Shown in pieces: positions 56,196-64,000 of a stretch of DNA of 64,000 nucleotides. Made by a program: the position numbers and the translations under genes. The stretch is taken from NCBI RefSeq assembly GCF_016593235.1, contig NZ_AP023065.1:1573649-1637648 (forward strand), written 5' to 3'. The stretch is from Nitratiruptor sp. YY09-18 (lineage in GTDB: Bacteria; Campylobacterota; Campylobacteria; Campylobacterales; Nitratiruptoraceae). Below the pieces are notes generated by a model that had not been told where the DNA came from, made no database searches, and was given only the letters and a program-made list of their open reading frames with translations. The stretch's first letter is position 1, and each line of letters begins with the position of its first letter.

Positions 56196-56640
56196 ATCTG
56201 CTCTTTTGAAGAGTCTGCTCAAGTTTATCAAGTATCTGCCCTTGGGATTTGACAATTTTTGCTTTTGCTTCATCAAGCCGCATCCAGGCAGCTCTATCAA
56301 TCTCTGGGATCTGCAGTTCTTTGCCATAATAAGTGATTGTAACTTTGTTAGAAGAGATATGCGTATCGAGATCTGTTTGCAAAGCATAGATATGCAGAAT
56401 CTTATTGGATGTACGAAACTCTCCCAGATCTATAAAATCTCCATCAACTCTTTTGCCTGTCTCTTCATAAAACTCTCTCTTTGCAGCCTCTAAATCGCTC
56501 TCACTCTCTTGTACTTCTCCCTTGATTACACCCCAAGAGCGCTCTTTTTTGCTCCAAAAGGGTCCTCCAAAATGGCCAAGATATACTTCAATTGAACCAT
56601 TTTTAATGCGAAAGGGAAGGATTCCAGCACTTCTTTTCAT
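56185..56640 (-). CDS. NUDIX hydrolase
   Basis: The 151-residue protein has the NUDIX box GEVQESESDLEAAKREFYEETG in normal spacing (Gly, REFYEETG) at about 41-62. The opening SAGILPFRIKNGSIEVYLGHFGGPFW is typical of a DATP pyrophosphohydrolase/ADP-ribose-like subgroup. It should cleave a nucleoside diphosphate-X. Substrate unknown. Convergent with the kinase gene, with an 11-bp overlap. Confidence 0.87.
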   Translation of the reverse strand: MKRSAGILPFRIKNGSIEVYLGHFGGPFWSKKERSWGVIKGEVQESESDLEAAKREFYEETGKRVDGDFIDLGEFRTSNKILHIYALQTDLDTHISSNKVTITYYGKELQIPEIDRAAWMRLDEAKAKIVKSQGQILDKLEQTLQKSRFIE

Positions 56641-56698
56641 AAAGCTCCTTTATTAAACTATAAGCTGCGACATTCTACACTATCTCAAAAGGAGTGGT

Positions 56699-57079
56699 AT
56701 GAACATCCAAAAGGTAATCAGCGGCTTTTTCTTTATCCTCGCTATGACGACAAACTTCGGCTTTTTTTATGGCGATCCTGCAAATTTAGAGTATCATAGC
56801 AAATATGAGCTCTTTGCTGCAATTGTTGTCAATCTCATCGCTACTATTCTCAAACTTGGTGACAAAACGCAACTAGGATCAGTACTCTTAGCCACAAGCC
56901 TCGTTGCAGATATCCAGCTCATCAGTGCAGCAAGTGTTTGGGCACTAGCACTCTATGGTCTAGGACATCTCAATCTTGAGGCCTCTGTGGCGATTGTATC
57001 AATGAGTGGAGGAGCACTTTTAGCAAATATTGTCTCTGTTCTTCTTTTTGTTGGTGATACTCTCAAATCTAAAAGGTAA
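56699..57079 (+). CDS. small membrane protein (DUF6394-like)
   Basis: The 126-residue protein has about four membrane helices and begins MNIQKVISGFFFILAMTTNF. A conserved-looking FYGDPANLEYHSKYELFAAIVVN loop follows the first helix. I believe this is the DUF6394 family, seen in Campylobacterota next to TrkA-type channels. It lies 2 bp before the K+ channel gene, so it may be its partner. Confidence 0.65.
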   Translation: MNIQKVISGFFFILAMTTNFGFFYGDPANLEYHSKYELFAAIVVNLIATILKLGDKTQLGSVLLATSLVADIQLISAASVWALALYGLGHLNLEASVAIVSMSGGALLANIVSVLLFVGDTLKSKR

Positions 57080-57081
57080 CC

Positions 57082-58803
57082 ATGGAAAGTAATAGTGCTT
57101 GGATCATCATCCATCGGATGAGGATCCCCCTCCTCGTCATTATCATTACATTTGCTATCTCTATCCTTGGCATGACTCTCATTCCTGGTCGCGATGATCA
57201 GGGTAACGTCTACTATATGAACTTCTTTGATGCCTTCTACTTCGTAAGCTATATGGCTACAACGATCGGATTTGGCGAGGCTCCCTATACCTTTACCTAC
57301 CCCCAAAGACTTTGGGTGAGCTTTTGTATTTATCTCACTGTTATTGGGTGGTTTTATGGTATAGGTAACATCATCGCTCTTATCCAAGATAAAAAATTAG
57401 CACGCGAGCTTGCAGTTGCACGCTTTCGCACAAAAATCAAGAAGCTTAGTGAGCCCTTTATTATAATCCTTGGTTACAACAATGTAACAAAAGAGATCAT
57501 CCGACGCCTCAATTCTGAAGGTATACGGATCGTTGTAGTGGATAAGGATGAGAGTAAAATAGATGAGATAGAACTAGAAAACTTCATTCCAGAAGTTCCA
57601 GCAATCAGTGGAGATACCACAAAACCTGAAATCCTCAAAATTGCTGGAATTCACGAGAAAAACTGCCAAGCTGTTGTAGTGCTTTTTGAAGATGATATTA
57701 AAAATGCAAAAATAGCTCTCATGTGTAAACTTCTCAATAAAAAGATCGATATTATCGTCAAATCCACCACCAAAGACAATACCGAGCATTTGCGCAATAT
57801 CGGTATACGCCATATTGAAGACCCTTTCAAGATCGTATCTGATCGCATCTACTTTCAGATTACTGCTCCATATATTTGGCTTTTGGAGATGTGGATATTT
57901 GGACATATTTTACGCATACGCAAAAGAGAGTTCTTGCCAAAGGGTAAATATATCATCTGCGGTGCTGGACGTATGGGAAAAGCTCTCGCCCACGCACTAG
58001 AGCGAGCAAATATAGAGTATGTCTTCATCGATATCAAATCGAGTGATTACAAAAAACGCAAGCAAAGTGCTATTTATGGAGATGCTGAAGATATCAGGAT
58101 TTTGATGAAAGCTGGCATCCAAGATGCTAGCTGTATCATCGCTGCAACCAAAGATGATATGATAAACCTCACTATTCTCTCTACTGCCAAAAAACTTAAC
58201 CCTTCCATTTATACAATTGCAAGAGAAAACACCCTCGAAGATATTAGCGTCTTCAAATCTGCTCGTATCGATCAGATCTATATTCTTGAGCGCGTGCTGG
58301 CAAAGTATACCTACAACTTCATAGCAAGACCTATGGCAAACCGCTTCATCCGCTATATCTACCACAAAGACAACAACTGGGCAATGCATGTGGTAGGCAA
58401 ACTCAGTGCTACAATTGGTAAAAATCCTGATGTTTTTGAGATGACGATCACAGAAGAGAATGCCTATGCACTCTATCATGAGCTCAAAAAAGGAATGGCT
58501 ATAAATCTGGAAATTCTACGCCGTTCTAGAACAGATTATCGCAAGAAGAATAGAATAGTCTTTTTGATGTATCACTATGAAGATGAGTATACCAAAGAGA
58601 CGATCCTTATGCCTGATGATAATGTAGAGGTAAAACCTGGAGCCTCTTTGCTCATAGCCTGTGATGAAGAGTCACGCATAGATTTTGAATATATTATCAA
58701 CAACTACTATGAGCTCTATTATGTTCTCACTGGTAAAGAGCAGCATATGGGAGTATTTAATCTTTTGGGAAGAGAAACAACAAGTATCCATAATGCAGCA
58801 TAA
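57082..58803 (+). CDS. ion channel with two TrkA/RCK domains
   Basis: The 573-residue protein has a two-helix pore (about 12-100) with the filter-like TTIGFGE, then two NAD-binding RCK domains: FIIILGYNNVTKEIIRRL (about 130) and YIICGAGRMGKALAHALE (about 288), and a C-terminal TrkA-C-like part. This is a K+ channel of the Kch/MthK type with tandem RCK domains. The filter TIGFGE is a common bacterial variant of TVGYGD. It is likely co-expressed with the small membrane protein before it. Confidence 0.9.
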   Translation: MESNSAWIIIHRMRIPLLVIIITFAISILGMTLIPGRDDQGNVYYMNFFDAFYFVSYMATTIGFGEAPYTFTYPQRLWVSFCIYLTVIGWFYGIGNIIALIQDKKLARELAVARFRTKIKKLSEPFIIILGYNNVTKEIIRRLNSEGIRIVVVDKDESKIDEIELENFIPEVPAISGDTTKPEILKIAGIHEKNCQAVVVLFEDDIKNAKIALMCKLLNKKIDIIVKSTTKDNTEHLRNIGIRHIEDPFKIVSDRIYFQITAPYIWLLEMWIFGHILRIRKREFLPKGKYIICGAGRMGKALAHALERANIEYVFIDIKSSDYKKRKQSAIYGDAEDIRILMKAGIQDASCIIAATKDDMINLTILSTAKKLNPSIYTIARENTLEDISVFKSARIDQIYILERVLAKYTYNFIARPMANRFIRYIYHKDNNWAMHVVGKLSATIGKNPDVFEMTITEENAYALYHELKKGMAINLEILRRSRTDYRKKNRIVFLMYHYEDEYTKETILMPDDNVEVKPGASLLIACDEESRIDFEYIINNYYELYYVLTGKEQHMGVFNLLGRETTSIHNAA

Positions 58804-58937
58804 AACTCTCAATATCAAAAGCTATGAGTGGTAGTCAGATATGACCAGCTAACAATTTCTGTTTTAGCGATTTTTGACAAAAAGCTTTTTTTCATAGCAC
58901 TTATACTCTCACGTTAATACAATTTTAAAGGACTGCA

Positions 58938-60320
58938 ATGGTACGCAAACATATAACAGAACAGACTGCTATTCTCATATCAGTTACTAAATGGATCATA
59001 CTCTCCTCTATCGTAGGCATTATCATTGGTGCCATTGTGACACTATTTCTCAAAACTATTCACTATGCTGAACTCTACCAACACAAACTCCCTTTTCCCT
59101 ATTACTATTTACTCCCTTTTGTACTCATACTTGTAATCTGGCTCATTAAAACTTTTGCCCCCAGTGCACAAGGGCACGGTACAGAAAAAGTCATAGAGGC
59201 AGTACACAAAAAACATGGCAAGATCGATCTCAAAGTAGTACCTATCAAACTCATTGCCACAGTCCTTACTATTTTTGCTGGCGGATCAGTAGGTAAAGAG
59301 GGACCTGCCGGTCAAATAGGCGCAGCCAGTGCTTCGGGACTCAGCGACCTTTTACGCTTTAGTGATAGCGATCGTAAAAAGATTGTAATCTGCGGTATTA
59401 GCGCTGGTTTTGCATCTGTTTTTGGTACGCCTATTGCCGGTGCTATTTTTGGTGTAGAAGTCCTTATCATTGGTGTTATTATGTATGATGTGCTTTTACC
59501 ATCTTTTATTGCGGGTTTTGCTGCTTTTACTACTGCCCAATTTTTAGGCATTGAGTATACCTATTTTGACCTTCGCTACTACCAAAGTATCAATCTTGAT
59601 CCTGTTTTGATAGCCAAAGTTGTAGCAGCTGGGCTCTTTTTTGGACTTATCTCTGATATTGTGGTAACGAGCATCAATCTCATGCATAAAGGAATTGAGA
59701 AGATACCTCTCAATATCTATATCAAAGCATTCCTCATAGGTCTTATATTAGCAGGTATTGGAACACTTTTTGGAGAGCAGTATCTTGGACTTGGTATGGG
59801 AACTATCAAAGATACCCTCAATCCAGATCCCTATTTCGCAAAAGATCTTCCATGGTATGCCTTTTTGCTCAAAACCTTTACTACAGGCCTTACACTTGCC
59901 GGTGGTGGAAGTGGTGGAGTGATTACGCCAATATTTTATATCGGAGCGACCAGTGGTCACGCATTTGGTAGCTGGTTTGATTATGAACATATTACTCTCT
60001 TTGCTGCTTTGGGCTTTGTAAGCGTACTCAGTGGTGCAACAAACGCACCGATAGCCGCAACGATTATGGCTGTAGAGCTTTTTGGACTAGAGATCGCTCA
60101 CTACGCAGCCTTGAGTGCAGTCATCAGCTTCCTCGTCACAGGGCATAGGAGTATTTTCCCTTCACAGATTCTTGCGATGCGCAAAAGTGAAATTCTTGAA
60201 GTCAAAATCGGCGAAGAGATTGAAAAGGCAGAAGTAGACATGGACATTGACAATACCCGCTTCAAGCGTATCCGTCGCAGAATTTTGCGCAAAAAGGCAA
60301 AACTTGGCAGAAGAAAGTAG
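58938..60320 (+). CDS. ClC-family chloride channel or H+/Cl- antiporter
   Basis: The 460-residue membrane protein has the ClC signature GGSVGKEGPAGQIGA, with the gating glutamate in GKEGP, a GIGTLFGEQYLGLG segment and the GGSGGVITPIFYIGA region. Ten or more membrane helices. The basic C-terminus (KRIRRRILRKKAKLGRRK) is notable. There is no CBS domain. Channel versus antiporter cannot be told. The 134-bp gap before it holds no clear promoter. Confidence 0.9.
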   Translation: MVRKHITEQTAILISVTKWIILSSIVGIIIGAIVTLFLKTIHYAELYQHKLPFPYYYLLPFVLILVIWLIKTFAPSAQGHGTEKVIEAVHKKHGKIDLKVVPIKLIATVLTIFAGGSVGKEGPAGQIGAASASGLSDLLRFSDSDRKKIVICGISAGFASVFGTPIAGAIFGVEVLIIGVIMYDVLLPSFIAGFAAFTTAQFLGIEYTYFDLRYYQSINLDPVLIAKVVAAGLFFGLISDIVVTSINLMHKGIEKIPLNIYIKAFLIGLILAGIGTLFGEQYLGLGMGTIKDTLNPDPYFAKDLPWYAFLLKTFTTGLTLAGGGSGGVITPIFYIGATSGHAFGSWFDYEHITLFAALGFVSVLSGATNAPIAATIMAVELFGLEIAHYAALSAVISFLVTGHRSIFPSQILAMRKSEILEVKIGEEIEKAEVDMDIDNTRFKRIRRRILRKKAKLGRRK

Positions 60321-60321
60321 T

Positions 60322-61656
60322 CTACCTATACAAGATTTTTCTCAGACGCTCTTCTATCTCTTGAGGTTCCCATAAAATGCGTTTTTTGATCGTACGTTTT
60401 GTAGTCAATCGCAAAACAATTTCTAAGAGGTAAGCACCAAAAAATGCTCCTGCAACATACCATCCAACCGATGGCATCTTCTGCGATGCATACACAAGCG
60501 CCAATATTGCAGCACTAAATGCACCAATTGCAGCAAACATAACCGCAAATGTATTAGCATTGGTATATTTGATTTTGAAGCAATGACCAAGATGGACAAA
60601 CCCTTGAATGAAAAGAATCACAATAGAAGCAATCGTAGCAATCTCATCAAGATCCAAAAACAAAATCATTGGCACAATAAGGAGTGCAGAAACTATAAGC
60701 CCTTCAGTAGAGTGGAATACATTATACTCATATACCTTCGGCAGCTCTCCTTTTCGTGCTAAATCATAGCTTATCTGTGTAGCTGCATAGAGACTGGCAT
60801 TAATTGCACTTGTAGCGCTCACAAGTGCCACAGCAGCCATAATCTTAAATCCCCACTCTCCAAATACTGGCTTAGCAGCTTCTGCGAGTGCGTAATCTTT
60901 GGCTTTAATAACTTCGCTCAGTGGCAAGTTGCCAAGTACTGCTACCGCGGTAGCTACATAGAGAACTATCACTATTCCTATAGCAAACATCATTGCTCGA
61001 AGCATATTCTTTCTGGGGTTTTGCATATCTTCTACAGTATTGGTAATTACGCTAAATCCCTGATAAGCAAAAAAAACTAGACCTAAGGCATAGAACATAT
61101 TGATAAGAGGCGGGGAGTCTTTGAGGGAGAGATAGGTAGGTTTGATGAAAAAGAGTGCAGCACTGACAAAGATCACAAGGGCAGTGAGCTTGAAAATGAC
61201 AATAGCATTTTCACTTTTGGCTACAAAACTTGCACCAACGAGATTGATAAGAGTAAAGAATGCTAAGATACCAAGAGCAAAGATATTCACATACAATGGA
61301 GTAACGCCACTACTCATATACGTTGCAGCATAAGTACCAAAAGATTTACAAACCGCTGCTAGTCCTATGAGTTGAGCAAGATAGAAAAGCACCCCAGCAC
61401 TACCACTAAAAAAGCCTTCGCCATACTCTTGCACCAAATACTCGATCACACCACCGCGGCTTGGATAGACAAGTGCAAGCTTGGCGAGAGAATATCCGGC
61501 AAAAAGTGCAATGAGACCACCAAGAATGAAGCTTCCTATTACTAGATTGCCAGCAATAGCACCAGCTTCACCGATGACAATAAAAATCCCAATACCAACC
61601 ATTGAGCCTATACCCAAAAATACTGCACTCCATAGACCAAAAGCTTTGTTTTCCAT
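60322..61656 (-). CDS. APC-superfamily amino acid permease
   Basis: The 444-residue protein has about 12 membrane helices. The first contains GIGSMVGIGIFIVIGEAG, the helix I break where APC transporters bind the amino-acid backbone. FFAYQGFSVITNTVEDMQNP matches helix VI and the following loop. Substrate unknown. It is a single gene, divergent from the DUF3187 gene. Confidence 0.88.
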   Translation of the reverse strand: MENKAFGLWSAVFLGIGSMVGIGIFIVIGEAGAIAGNLVIGSFILGGLIALFAGYSLAKLALVYPSRGGVIEYLVQEYGEGFFSGSAGVLFYLAQLIGLAAVCKSFGTYAATYMSSGVTPLYVNIFALGILAFFTLINLVGASFVAKSENAIVIFKLTALVIFVSAALFFIKPTYLSLKDSPPLINMFYALGLVFFAYQGFSVITNTVEDMQNPRKNMLRAMMFAIGIVIVLYVATAVAVLGNLPLSEVIKAKDYALAEAAKPVFGEWGFKIMAAVALVSATSAINASLYAATQISYDLARKGELPKVYEYNVFHSTEGLIVSALLIVPMILFLDLDEIATIASIVILFIQGFVHLGHCFKIKYTNANTFAVMFAAIGAFSAAILALVYASQKMPSVGWYVAGAFFGAYLLEIVLRLTTKRTIKKRILWEPQEIEERLRKILYR

Positions 61657-61709
61657 CTATTCTCTTTTTTTGTTTTTTATATGGTATCATTTTTGCATTG
61701 GAGGTGTAT

Positions 61710-62588
61710 ATGCATAAAATACTTTTTTTAATTCTTTGTTCTTTGAGCCTCTTCGCAGCTCCTTTGCAGTTTGCAATCCAACATCCTTGGCGCATGGCTT
61801 TTTATCCTCTTACACCTACAGATACCACTGTTAAAAAAAGCACAACGTTTACCTTCACTGAAACCAATGATTATGAAAATGAAGAGCATCTCATTCTTGA
61901 TTATGAACTCAGTACCCTTACTCTCACACAAACCTACAATCTAGATACAACAAAAGCAGTAACGCTCCATCTTCCTCTTTGCCAAATATGGGGAGGCTTT
62001 ATGGATAAGCCCCTTGATTGGTTCCACGATGTCACAGGACTACTCAACGGAGAAGAGCATAACATTAAAGGGGACAATAGAGTCTTCATCGATTTTGGCA
62101 ATATTCACCAAAATTCACCTTACGCATTCATTGGAAACGCAACTTTTGAATTTAAGCAGCTACTCCCTTGGCATCCAAAGAGTACCAATTTTGCTTATCG
62201 CGTCGGTATAAAAATCCCTACAGCTCCTAAAAGCAGTGGGTTTGGTACGAAAAAGGTTGATTATTTAGTAGGATTTATTGGAAGTTATAAAAAGTGGTTG
62301 TACAATATTGACCTCCTCTATCTTGGAAAAAATCGTATCACCAATCTAGCCAAATCTAAAAGATGGGCATATTCTCTCTATCTCTTTTATAGTTATAAAA
62401 AATGGGAAATCTCTTGGCGCTATATTAGTTCATTCTATACAAGCGATCATGACTGGTTCGATTCACCTTCACAAATCGTGAATGTTACGTATCAGTTAAA
62501 TGATAGATGGAGTATTTTTGCGAGTGAAAACCTCACCCCTTTTTATGGAAGTCCCGACTTTACCATTGGTGCACAGCTAAAATTTTAA
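61710..62588 (+). CDS. DUF3187-like outer-membrane beta-barrel protein
   Basis: Starting at the ATG at 61710 (GGAGG 7 nt before), this 292-residue protein has a signal peptide (MHKILFLILCSLSLFAA) and alternating aromatic strands ending in the terminal Phe (FTIGAQLKF), as outer-membrane proteins do. Sequence features fit the DUF3187 family. The longer frame from 61602 overlaps the divergent permease and is not used. Function unknown. Confidence 0.78.
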   Translation: MHKILFLILCSLSLFAAPLQFAIQHPWRMAFYPLTPTDTTVKKSTTFTFTETNDYENEEHLILDYELSTLTLTQTYNLDTTKAVTLHLPLCQIWGGFMDKPLDWFHDVTGLLNGEEHNIKGDNRVFIDFGNIHQNSPYAFIGNATFEFKQLLPWHPKSTNFAYRVGIKIPTAPKSSGFGTKKVDYLVGFIGSYKKWLYNIDLLYLGKNRITNLAKSKRWAYSLYLFYSYKKWEISWRYISSFYTSDHDWFDSPSQIVNVTYQLNDRWSIFASENLTPFYGSPDFTIGAQLKF

Positions 62589-62597
62589 GGAGAATAC

Positions 62598-63356
62598 ATG
62601 GATAAGAAAAAATATAAAAAAGAGCTCTACCTTCTCCAAGTTGAACTTGTCAAGTTCCAACGTGAAGTCATAACTAAAGATCTCAAAGTCTGCACCATCT
62701 TTGAAGGCCGTGATGCGGCTGGAAAGGATGGAACCATCAAACGCTTTACCGAACACCTCAGCCCAAGAGAAACACGTGTTGTTGCTTTGGGAAAACCAAG
62801 TGATATCGAAAAGAAGAGCTGGTATTTTCAGCGCTATGTCCCTCACCTCCCTCATGGTGGCGAGATGGTTTTTTTCAACCGTAGCTGGTACAACCGTGCA
62901 GGTGTTGAAAAGGTGATGGGATTTTGCACCCAAGAAGAGTATGAGCGCTTCATGCAAGAGGTGCCAAATTTTGAACATCTTTTAGTGCATGATGGCATGA
63001 TCTTTACAAAATATTATCTCGATATAACAAAAGAGGAGCAAAAAAAGCGCCTAGAAGAGCGCAAAAAGGATCCACTCAAACAATGGAAACTCAGTCCCAT
63101 CGATCAAAAAGCACAAGAGCTGTGGAAAGAATACTCTTTGGCTCGAGATGAGATGTTTGCTAGAACTCACTTTGCCTATGCTCCCTGGTATGTAGTGAGG
63201 GCAGATGATAAGAAGGCTGCCCGCATCAATACCATAAAGCACTTTTTAAGTAAAGCAGAGTATGATGGAAAAGATGAATCACTTCTCATCTATGATCCAA
63301 ACATAGTGTGTGAGTTTGATCAAGCCTGCTACGAAAAAGGGCTCATAGCCCCATAA
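62598..63356 (+). CDS. ppk2: polyphosphate kinase 2
   Basis: The 252-residue protein has Walker A EGRDAAGKDGTIKRF, the lid region FQRYVPHLPHGGEMV, and the FNRSWYNRAGVEKVMGF motif. It uses polyphosphate to phosphorylate nucleoside diphosphates (GDP or ADP), a class I single-domain PPK2. It lies 9 bp after the DUF3187 gene with AAGGAG upstream, so the two share a message. Confidence 0.93.
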   Translation: MDKKKYKKELYLLQVELVKFQREVITKDLKVCTIFEGRDAAGKDGTIKRFTEHLSPRETRVVALGKPSDIEKKSWYFQRYVPHLPHGGEMVFFNRSWYNRAGVEKVMGFCTQEEYERFMQEVPNFEHLLVHDGMIFTKYYLDITKEEQKKRLEERKKDPLKQWKLSPIDQKAQELWKEYSLARDEMFARTHFAYAPWYVVRADDKKAARINTIKHFLSKAEYDGKDESLLIYDPNIVCEFDQACYEKGLIAP

Positions 63357-63546
63357 AATTTTTCACTCATACTTCACATCCTCTATGCAAATATTTCGAA
63401 TCTTTATTTAAAAGACTGTTCTCTTTGTTTTTATCTTTAAATTTTATATTAAAATTTATAATAATTTTTAATTAAAGACTATTTTTATGATTTGTAGAGA
63501 AGTTTTATAAATTCTCCGTTTAACACACTTATAAAATTTAAACAAT

Positions 63547-63568
63547 ATTTAAATAAATATATTTAAAT
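63547..63568. repeat. ATTTAAATA inverted repeat
   Basis: ATTTAAATA (63547-63555), AATA, TATTTAAAT (63560-63568). Made of A and T only, so chance occurrence in this region is fairly likely. Confidence 0.35.
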
Positions 63569-63623
63569 TACTTATTTATTATCAAAATTTAAAGTAGCTA
63601 TCATTTTATTTGATATTCTTATA

Positions 63624-63641
63624 ATACTTTATAAAAAGTAT
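63624..63641. repeat. ATACTTT inverted repeat overlapping a TATAAT
   Basis: ATACTTT (63624-63630), ATAA, AAAGTAT (63635-63641). It overlaps the TATAAT at 63620-63625, about 80 bp before the last gene, so it could be an operator or a leader hairpin. Confidence 0.4.
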
Positions 63642-63705
63642 ATTAATTTTAGTTATTATTCAATATAATATTTTCCATAAACATTTCAAATAATAAGGAG
63701 ATAGT

Positions 63706-64000
63706 ATGAAAAAAATAGTTGCAACAATGGCTTCGTTTGCTTTGGTCTCTAATCTTTTTGCATTTACGCTATCAGATCCTATTACTACAACTACCAATCC
63801 GGTACAATTTGTCCAACAATCACATGAGACTATGCTTGATTCACAATTGGTAGAAGCAAAAAATCTCTTACAGCTTTCTCAACAACTAGTTGATTTGAGT
63901 AATTCTTATCTCAATACAATGACTCAGTTCAATAAAGATTATATCTATGCTATGTTGAGACTTTCTGATGATATTGGTAAAATGGCTGATAGAATTGGTG
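63706..64000 (+). CDS. secreted protein of unknown function (5' part only)
   Basis: ATG at 63706 follows AAGGAG by 5 nt. The 98 visible residues start with a signal peptide (MKKIVATMASFALVSNLFA, cleavage near 19-20), then FTLSDPITTTTNPVQFVQQS and a long amphipathic helix with LVEAKNLLQLSQQLVDLSN. No stop before the window end. The long AT-rich leader suggests its own regulation. Family not recognised. Confidence 0.7.
   Translation, partial: MKKIVATMASFALVSNLFAFTLSDPITTTTNPVQFVQQSHETMLDSQLVEAKNLLQLSQQLVDLSNSYLNTMTQFNKDYIYAMLRLSDDIGKMADRIG

Larger units (their letters stand above)
63357..63705. other. AT-rich intergenic region
   Basis: This 349-bp gap is the only non-coding stretch over 300 bp. 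It is very AT-rich, with no open frame of note and no RNA gene recognised. It holds inverted repeats at 63547-63568 (ATTTAAATA arms, 4-nt loop) and 63624-63641 (ATACTTT arms, 4-nt loop) and a TATAAT (63620-63625) before the next gene. Confidence 0.6.

Noticed and set aside
58874..58907. TTGACA … TATACT promoter before the ClC gene
   Set aside because: The spacer is 22 bp, too long for a normal sigma-70 promoter. The two boxes are probably unrelated.
62860..62930. Asn in the FNRSWYNRAG motif of PPK2 as a lost catalytic Asp
   Set aside because: Other PPK2 proteins are known with Asn at this place, so I do not treat it as evidence of inactivation.

Overview
The window reads as chromosomal DNA of a Campylobacterota (epsilonproteobacterial) species, most likely one of the free-living or vent-associated lineages (Nitratiruptor/Nautilia/Sulfurovum-like). 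The evidence is gene content and order. Malic enzyme–gltX–SurA-like chaperone matches the Campylobacter jejuni Cj1287–Cj1289 neighbourhood. recA–eno–small coiled-coil protein–AMIN protein matches Helicobacter pylori HP0153–HP0156. htrA followed by an OmpR-type two-component system matches C. jejuni htrA–cprRS. A futalosine-pathway menaquinone gene (mqnD), a short BioB and the long epsilon-type DapD fit as well. Genes are packed tightly: start/stop overlaps of 1-4 bp are common, and convergent pairs often overlap at their stops. The genus is an inference.

Layout. 1-13 kb: an EAL-domain end, malic enzyme, gltX, SurA-like protein, dapD, a NYN-domain protein, accBC, dcd, asnB, corA and an odd short aminotransferase. 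13-20.9 kb: topA, a phosphodiesterase, bioB, a cation/proton antiporter, then the recA-eno-FtsB-like-AMIN operon on the minus strand. 21-32 kb: a DUF2079 membrane protein, mqnD-murB, tpx, the rqcH-cdsA-dxr-coiled coil-hydrolase-tsaD minus-strand operon, leuC-sfsA and a CDGSH protein. 32.4-36.2 kb: tRNA-Pro(GGG), mobA, tRNA-Lys(UUU), secreted or lipoprotein genes, a Dabb protein, moaC and a DUF493 protein.

36.3-47.6 kb is the accessory region: one compact minus-strand operon radC–hsdM–(RhuM-Fic fusion)–hsdS–(1236-aa SIR2 protein)–hsdR. It is a complete type I restriction-modification system with a putative Doc-type Fic effector and a DSR-like putative NADase gene in the same transcript. The SIR2 gene is visibly much more AT-rich than the housekeeping genes. 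The two ends of the operon carry a similar promoter-like segment. This is the best candidate for an undescribed composite defence system.

47.7-64 kb: a DEAD-box RNA helicase with a structured leader, two small operons of mostly unknown proteins (one protein resembles a CRISPR RAMP/Csm5 protein but has no CRISPR context), an inositol monophosphatase, htrA with a CprRS-like two-component system, a NUDIX hydrolase, an ion-transport cluster (DUF6394, TrkA-type K+ channel, ClC), an APC permease, a DUF3187 protein, a PPK2 polyphosphate kinase, a 349-bp very AT-rich gap, and the start of a secreted protein cut by the window end. No rRNA, CRISPR array, transposase, integrase or replication origin was seen.
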